From positions 1-64,000 of the forward strand of contig CAVQVN010000004.1 in assembly GCA_963717135.1 (NCBI GenBank): a DNA stretch of 64,000 nt, read 5' to 3'. This document shows, in pieces, positions 60,842 through 64,000 of this stretch; the stretch's first letter is position 1, and each line of letters starts with the position of its first letter. The notes beneath the pieces are model-generated. The model was not told where the DNA came from and made no database searches. It worked only from the letters and a program-made list of their open reading frames with translations. The translations under genes and the position numbers were made by a program. Source of the DNA: UBA4744 sp963717135 (GTDB lineage Bacteria > Actinomycetota > Acidimicrobiia > Spongiisociales > UBA4744).

Positions 60842-61839
60842 CAATGATTGACACAGATCAGGCACACGAAACGTCCGTCAAGACCAAGCCGAAGCTGGCG
60901 CTCTACTGGGCGGCGAGCTGCGGCGGGTGTGAGATAGCCATTCTCGAACTCCACGAGAAGGTCCTGGATATCGATGCCAACTTCGAGTTGGTTTTCTGGC
61001 CCGCCGCCGCCGATTTCAAGTACTCCCATGTGGAAGCGATGGAGCCGAAAGAAATCGACCTCTGTTTGTTCAACGGGGCGATTCGCAACTCGGAAAACGA
61101 GCACCTCGCCCACCTATTGCGGGAGAAGTCCAAGACGCTCGTCGCCTTCGGGTCGTGCGCCCACGAAGGGTGCATCCCCGGGCTGGCCAATGCCACCACC
61201 AAGGAAGCCATCTACCGGACCGTGTACCACGATTCTCCGTCGACGGTCAACCCTACGGGGGTGGAGCCGCTCGACCTGTATGCCCTCCCGGAAGGCCAGG
61301 TGACACTGCCGGAGTTCTACGAGTCGGTCCACACGCTGGACCAGGTTGTCGACGTCGACTATTACATACCCGGCTGCCCGCCCCAGGCCCATCAGGTCTG
61401 GGCAGTCATCGAGCTGATTCTGTCGGGAGCCCCGTTGCCTCCTATCGGAAGTGTCGTTGGGGCCGGCGAGGACACGTGCTGCGAAGAGTGCCCCCGTACT
61501 CGCCAGGAGAAGAGAATCACCCGGTTTGTGCGGCCTCATGAGATCATTCCCGATCCGGATGTCTGCCTGCTCGATCAGGGCATCATCTGCCTGGGACCGG
61601 CCACCCGGTCGGGATGCGGCGGTCTGTGTGTTGCCGCCGGGAGCCCGTGCCGCGGCTGCTACGGACCGGCTCCCAACGTGGTCGATCAGGGCGCCAAGAT
61701 GCTGTCGGCCCTTTCTTCGGTCATCGATGCCACTGAGGAAGGCGAGATTCAGGCGATCATCAATCAGATCGTCGACCCGATCGGCACGCTTTACCGGTTC
61801 AGTCTGCCAAGTTCCATGTTGCGGAGGGTCCAGTCATGA
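60838..61839 (+). CDS. mvhG: [NiFe]-hydrogenase small subunit, MvhG-like
   Basis: The small subunit carries iron-sulfur clusters from the NiFe site toward MvhD. The 333-residue product has the proximal-cluster cysteines in YWAASCGGCEIAILELHEK, FGSCAHEGCIPGLA and YYIPGCPPQAHQVW, and C-terminal cysteine clusters near GCGGLCVAAGSPCRGCYGPA. It has no twin-arginine signal, so it is cytoplasmic, as expected for group 3 enzymes. I take the ATG at 60838 (ATGA overlap with mvhD); an ATG six bases later is an alternative. Confidence 0.92.
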   Translation: MTMIDTDQAHETSVKTKPKLALYWAASCGGCEIAILELHEKVLDIDANFELVFWPAAADFKYSHVEAMEPKEIDLCLFNGAIRNSENEHLAHLLREKSKTLVAFGSCAHEGCIPGLANATTKEAIYRTVYHDSPSTVNPTGVEPLDLYALPEGQVTLPEFYESVHTLDQVVDVDYYIPGCPPQAHQVWAVIELILSGAPLPPIGSVVGAGEDTCCEECPRTRQEKRITRFVRPHEIIPDPDVCLLDQGIICLGPATRSGCGGLCVAAGSPCRGCYGPAPNVVDQGAKMLSALSSVIDATEEGEIQAIINQIVDPIGTLYRFSLPSSMLRRVQS

Positions 61840-63299
61840 AGACCATCACTATCGATCCGATCACGCGACTGGAAGGTCACGGGCGTATCGACATCTTCAT
61901 GGATGACGACGGTCACGTCGACAATGCCTACCTCCGTATCCCGGAATTGCGAGGCTTCGAGGAGTTCTGCGTAGGCCGGCCCGTGGAGGAACTTCCCCGC
62001 ATCACCACCCGCATATGCGGCGTGTGCCCCGAAGCCCACCACATGGCCAGCGCCAAGGCGGCCGACGCGGTCTACCACGTCGACCCACCCGAGACTGCCA
62101 AGAAGCTGCGCCGCCTGCTCTACAACACCTTCTATGTCGCCGATCACGCCGTGCACTTCTACGTCCTGGCCGGAGCCGATTTTGTGGTGGGACCGACCGC
62201 CCCGGCCGCCGAGCGCAACATCTTCGGACTGATCCGCAAGGTGGGTGCCGAGACAGGCTTGAAGGTCGTGGGGGCCCGCAAACGTGCCCAGGAGCTCATC
62301 CAAATGCTGGGCGGCAAGTCCATTCACCAGGTGACCTCGATTCCCGGTGGGGTTACCCGGGGTCTATCCGAGGAGGAGCGCAAGACGGCCGAGGAGATCA
62401 CGGGAGAGTTGGTTGAGTTCGGCAAGTTCACCATCAAGATCTTCGAAGACGTGGTCCTCGCCAATCCTGCCTACGTCGACTTGATCACCGGAGACACCTA
62501 CCGGCATGAGACCCATTACATGGGGCTCGTGGATGAGAACAATCATCCCGATTTCTACGACGGAGATATCCGCGTCGTCGACACCAAAGGTGTCCAGATC
62601 GCCCGATTCAAGCCCCACGAGTACCTGGAACACATCGAGGAGCGGGTCGAACCGTGGACCTACTTGAAGGTTCCTTACTTGAAGGCGAAGGGATGGAACG
62701 GCCTGATCGACGGCCAGGACAACGGGGTATATCGAGCCGCACCACTGGCGAGACTAAACGTGGCCGACGGCATGTCCACGCCCCTTGCTCAGGAGCAATA
62801 CGAACGCATGATGGACACCCTGGGAGGCAAGCCGGTGCACTTCACGCTGGCCTATCACTGGGCTCGAGTCATCGAATTGCTCAACGCCGCGGAGATGGCA
62901 CACGCTCTGGCCAAGGACCCGGAGATCACCGACCCCAACTTCAGAGTTCTTCCGACCGAAACACCGGATGAAGGAGTCGGAGTGGTAGAAGCGCCGCGGG
63001 GCATCCTCTTCCACCACTACAAGACCGACGAACGAGGAATCCTGACCGGTGTCAACCTCATCGTGGGCACAACCAACAACTACGCGGCAATCAATCTCTC
63101 CATCAAGAAGGCAGCCAAAGACCTCATCGAAAAAACCAAAGACGTCTCCGACGGTGTGCTCAACATGATCGAGATGGCGTTCCGTGCCTACGACCCGTGT
63201 TTTGGCTGTGCCACCCACAGCCTGCCCGGCCAGATGCCCCTGGAAGTAGCCGTCTATGACGCAGCAGGAGAACTGATCGCCCATCGGTTGAGGGAATGA
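61836..63299 (+). CDS. mvhA: [NiFe]-hydrogenase large subunit, MvhA-like (group 3c-type)
   Basis: The large subunit holds the NiFe centre that oxidises or makes H2. The 487-residue protein has the L1 motif with Cys61 and Cys64 (RICGVCPEAHH) and the L2 motif with Cys455 and Cys458 (DPCFGCATH). All four nickel ligands are present. After His461 a tail of 26 residues remains, which fits the C-terminal peptide removed during maturation. The maturation protease gene follows with an ATGA overlap. Together with HdrABC and MvhD the gene order indicates the F420-non-reducing group 3c type. Subgroup assignment is by context rather than alignment. Confidence 0.93.
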   Translation: MKTITIDPITRLEGHGRIDIFMDDDGHVDNAYLRIPELRGFEEFCVGRPVEELPRITTRICGVCPEAHHMASAKAADAVYHVDPPETAKKLRRLLYNTFYVADHAVHFYVLAGADFVVGPTAPAAERNIFGLIRKVGAETGLKVVGARKRAQELIQMLGGKSIHQVTSIPGGVTRGLSEEERKTAEEITGELVEFGKFTIKIFEDVVLANPAYVDLITGDTYRHETHYMGLVDENNHPDFYDGDIRVVDTKGVQIARFKPHEYLEHIEERVEPWTYLKVPYLKAKGWNGLIDGQDNGVYRAAPLARLNVADGMSTPLAQEQYERMMDTLGGKPVHFTLAYHWARVIELLNAAEMAHALAKDPEITDPNFRVLPTETPDEGVGVVEAPRGILFHHYKTDERGILTGVNLIVGTTNNYAAINLSIKKAAKDLIEKTKDVSDGVLNMIEMAFRAYDPCFGCATHSLPGQMPLEVAVYDAAGELIAHRLRE

Positions 63300-63910
63300 G
63301 TGCGGTGCGTACCCTCGTGCTCGGTCTCGGTAACGAGATCCTCTCCGACGACGGGGTCGGAATCCAGGCGGCCCGCCGCGTAAGAGAACTGGCCGGCGAC
63401 CGCGTCAACGTTGCCGAAGCCTGCGTGGCCACGATCGATCTTCTATGGCTGATGAGCGGTTACGACCGTGTGGTGATCATCGACTCGTTCCTCTCTCCGG
63501 ACCTACCCCCCGGCACTGCGGTGCGGGTCGTCCCAGACGATCTGCCGGAAGGTTTCGGGTACCGGTCGTTCCACAGTTTGACCTTCCGCGAAATCGTTGA
63601 CATCGGCAACTGGCTGGGCCTCCCGTTTCCCGGCCATATCACGATCCACGGCCTGTCCGTGAGCGATACGTCGACTTTTGGGCAGACTTTTTCGCCGGAA
63701 GTTGCCGAGGTGTGGGAGGAATGGGCAGAAAACATCCTTGATCAGGAGTTCGGTCTCGAGCGGACCCGGGCATTGCTCCCTCAAACGGACAGCTCACCGG
63801 CGACGTTTGGTGGTCGCCGACCGTTATCCGTGTCCGGGTCCGCTCGATTGTCCGACAACAAGCCTTCTACGGGATCCAGAGCCAGGCTCGGTAGAGCCGG
63901 AAGCCCCTAG
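63296..63910 (+). CDS. [NiFe]-hydrogenase maturation endopeptidase
   Basis: This HycI/HyaD-family protease cuts the C-terminal tail of the large subunit after nickel insertion. The 204-residue protein has the nickel-sensing motif VLGLGNEILSDDGVGIQAAR, an aspartate in VVIIDSFLSPD, and histidines in GHITIHGLSVSDT, in the usual order. The first 160 residues make a normal-length enzyme. The last 45 (from TDSSPATFGG onward) are Ser/Arg/Gly-rich and look like a disordered extension, unusual for the family. No hypABCDEF accessory genes are in the window, so they would have to be elsewhere. Confidence 0.92.
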   Translation: MSAVRTLVLGLGNEILSDDGVGIQAARRVRELAGDRVNVAEACVATIDLLWLMSGYDRVVIIDSFLSPDLPPGTAVRVVPDDLPEGFGYRSFHSLTFREIVDIGNWLGLPFPGHITIHGLSVSDTSTFGQTFSPEVAEVWEEWAENILDQEFGLERTRALLPQTDSSPATFGGRRPLSVSGSARLSDNKPSTGSRARLGRAGSP

Positions 63911-64000
63911 TGCGCCGGGTCCCCAGGTGATAACATAATGATGAAGCCAATCGGCGGCACGACAACCAATCGTGCGATCGTGCGGAGTCGCGAAGGAGTT
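63911..64000 (+). other. Intergenic sequence leading to a gene beyond the window
   Basis: The last 90 bases contain GATAACATAATGATG, an A/T-rich stretch with a possible -10, and end in GAAGGAGTT, a good ribosome-binding site. A further plus-strand gene probably starts just outside the window. Confidence 0.4.

Noticed and set aside
1..64000. CRISPR arrays, tRNAs, rRNAs, insertion sequences, prophage or integration sites
   Set aside because: No spaced exact repeats, cloverleaf-like sequences with the GGTTCGAATC arm, transposase or integrase frames were found. The only repeats are short-period low-complexity blocks and hairpins.

Overview
The window looks like a chromosome segment of a high-GC Gram-positive bacterium, most likely a deep-branching or uncultured member of the Actinomycetota. 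The support is a division and cell-wall cluster that carries mraZ, sepF and divIVA but no ftsA; a MurE with the diaminopimelate-type DNPR motif; a pair of ArsA/Get3-like ATPases in tandem; a T-box leader in front of a eukaryote-like IleS; and chains of genes joined by 1-4 base (ATGA, GTGA or TGATG) overlaps. No rRNA, tRNA, CRISPR array, transposase or phage gene was seen.

Layout. (1) 1-6.4 kb, minus strand: two paralogous spermidine-synthase-like membrane proteins and two membrane glycosyltransferase-like proteins, most of them broken by frameshifts that often fall in short homopolymers. (2) 6.4-15.8 kb: tryptophan genes in two blocks, trpF-trpB-trpA and ccdA-trpE-ygfZ-response regulator-histidine kinase-trpC, separated by a plus-strand Flp-type pilin gene with a strong terminator. 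trpG and trpD are not in the window. (3) 16-25.5 kb: MFS and MATE transporters, endonuclease III, xanthine phosphoribosyltransferase, a hotdog thioesterase, an EamA transporter, a two-module ThyX-like protein and two ArsA-like ATPases. (4) 25.7-33.8 kb: dnaE, two 6-phosphofructokinases with different predicted phosphoryl donors, rluD-lspA-traR/dksA, and a DUF167 gene. (5) 33.8-37.3 kb: T-box and ileS. (6) 37.5-54.3 kb, minus strand: a nearly complete dcw cluster in the order mraZ, rsmH, ftsL, ftsI, murE, mraY, murD, ftsW, murG, murC, murB, ftsQ, ftsZ, pgeF, yggS, sepF, yggT, divIVA. murF is missing from its usual place between murE and mraY. (7) 54.6-63.9 kb, plus strand: an operon of a ferritin-like protein, HdrC, HdrB, a 1130-residue HdrA carrying an inserted GltD/NfnB-like module, MvhD, MvhG, MvhA and a hydrogenase maturation protease. 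A near-perfect Rex (or CRP/FNR) operator, TTGTGATTTATTTCACAA, lies upstream of it.

How the genes work together. The last operon encodes what appears to be a complete HdrABC-MvhADG-type hydrogenase/heterodisulfide-reductase complex. It would take electrons from H2 and split them between ferredoxin and a second acceptor. The extra NAD(P)H-dehydrogenase-like module inside HdrA suggests a pyridine nucleotide also takes part, and the upstream operator suggests redox or cAMP control. This is the most interesting system in the window. The dcw block supplies peptidoglycan precursor synthesis and septation and is almost completely translationally coupled. Frameshifts are confined to the first 9.4 kb, so sequence error is at least as likely as real gene decay there. 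All starts and functions come from reading the sequence alone; no database comparison was possible.
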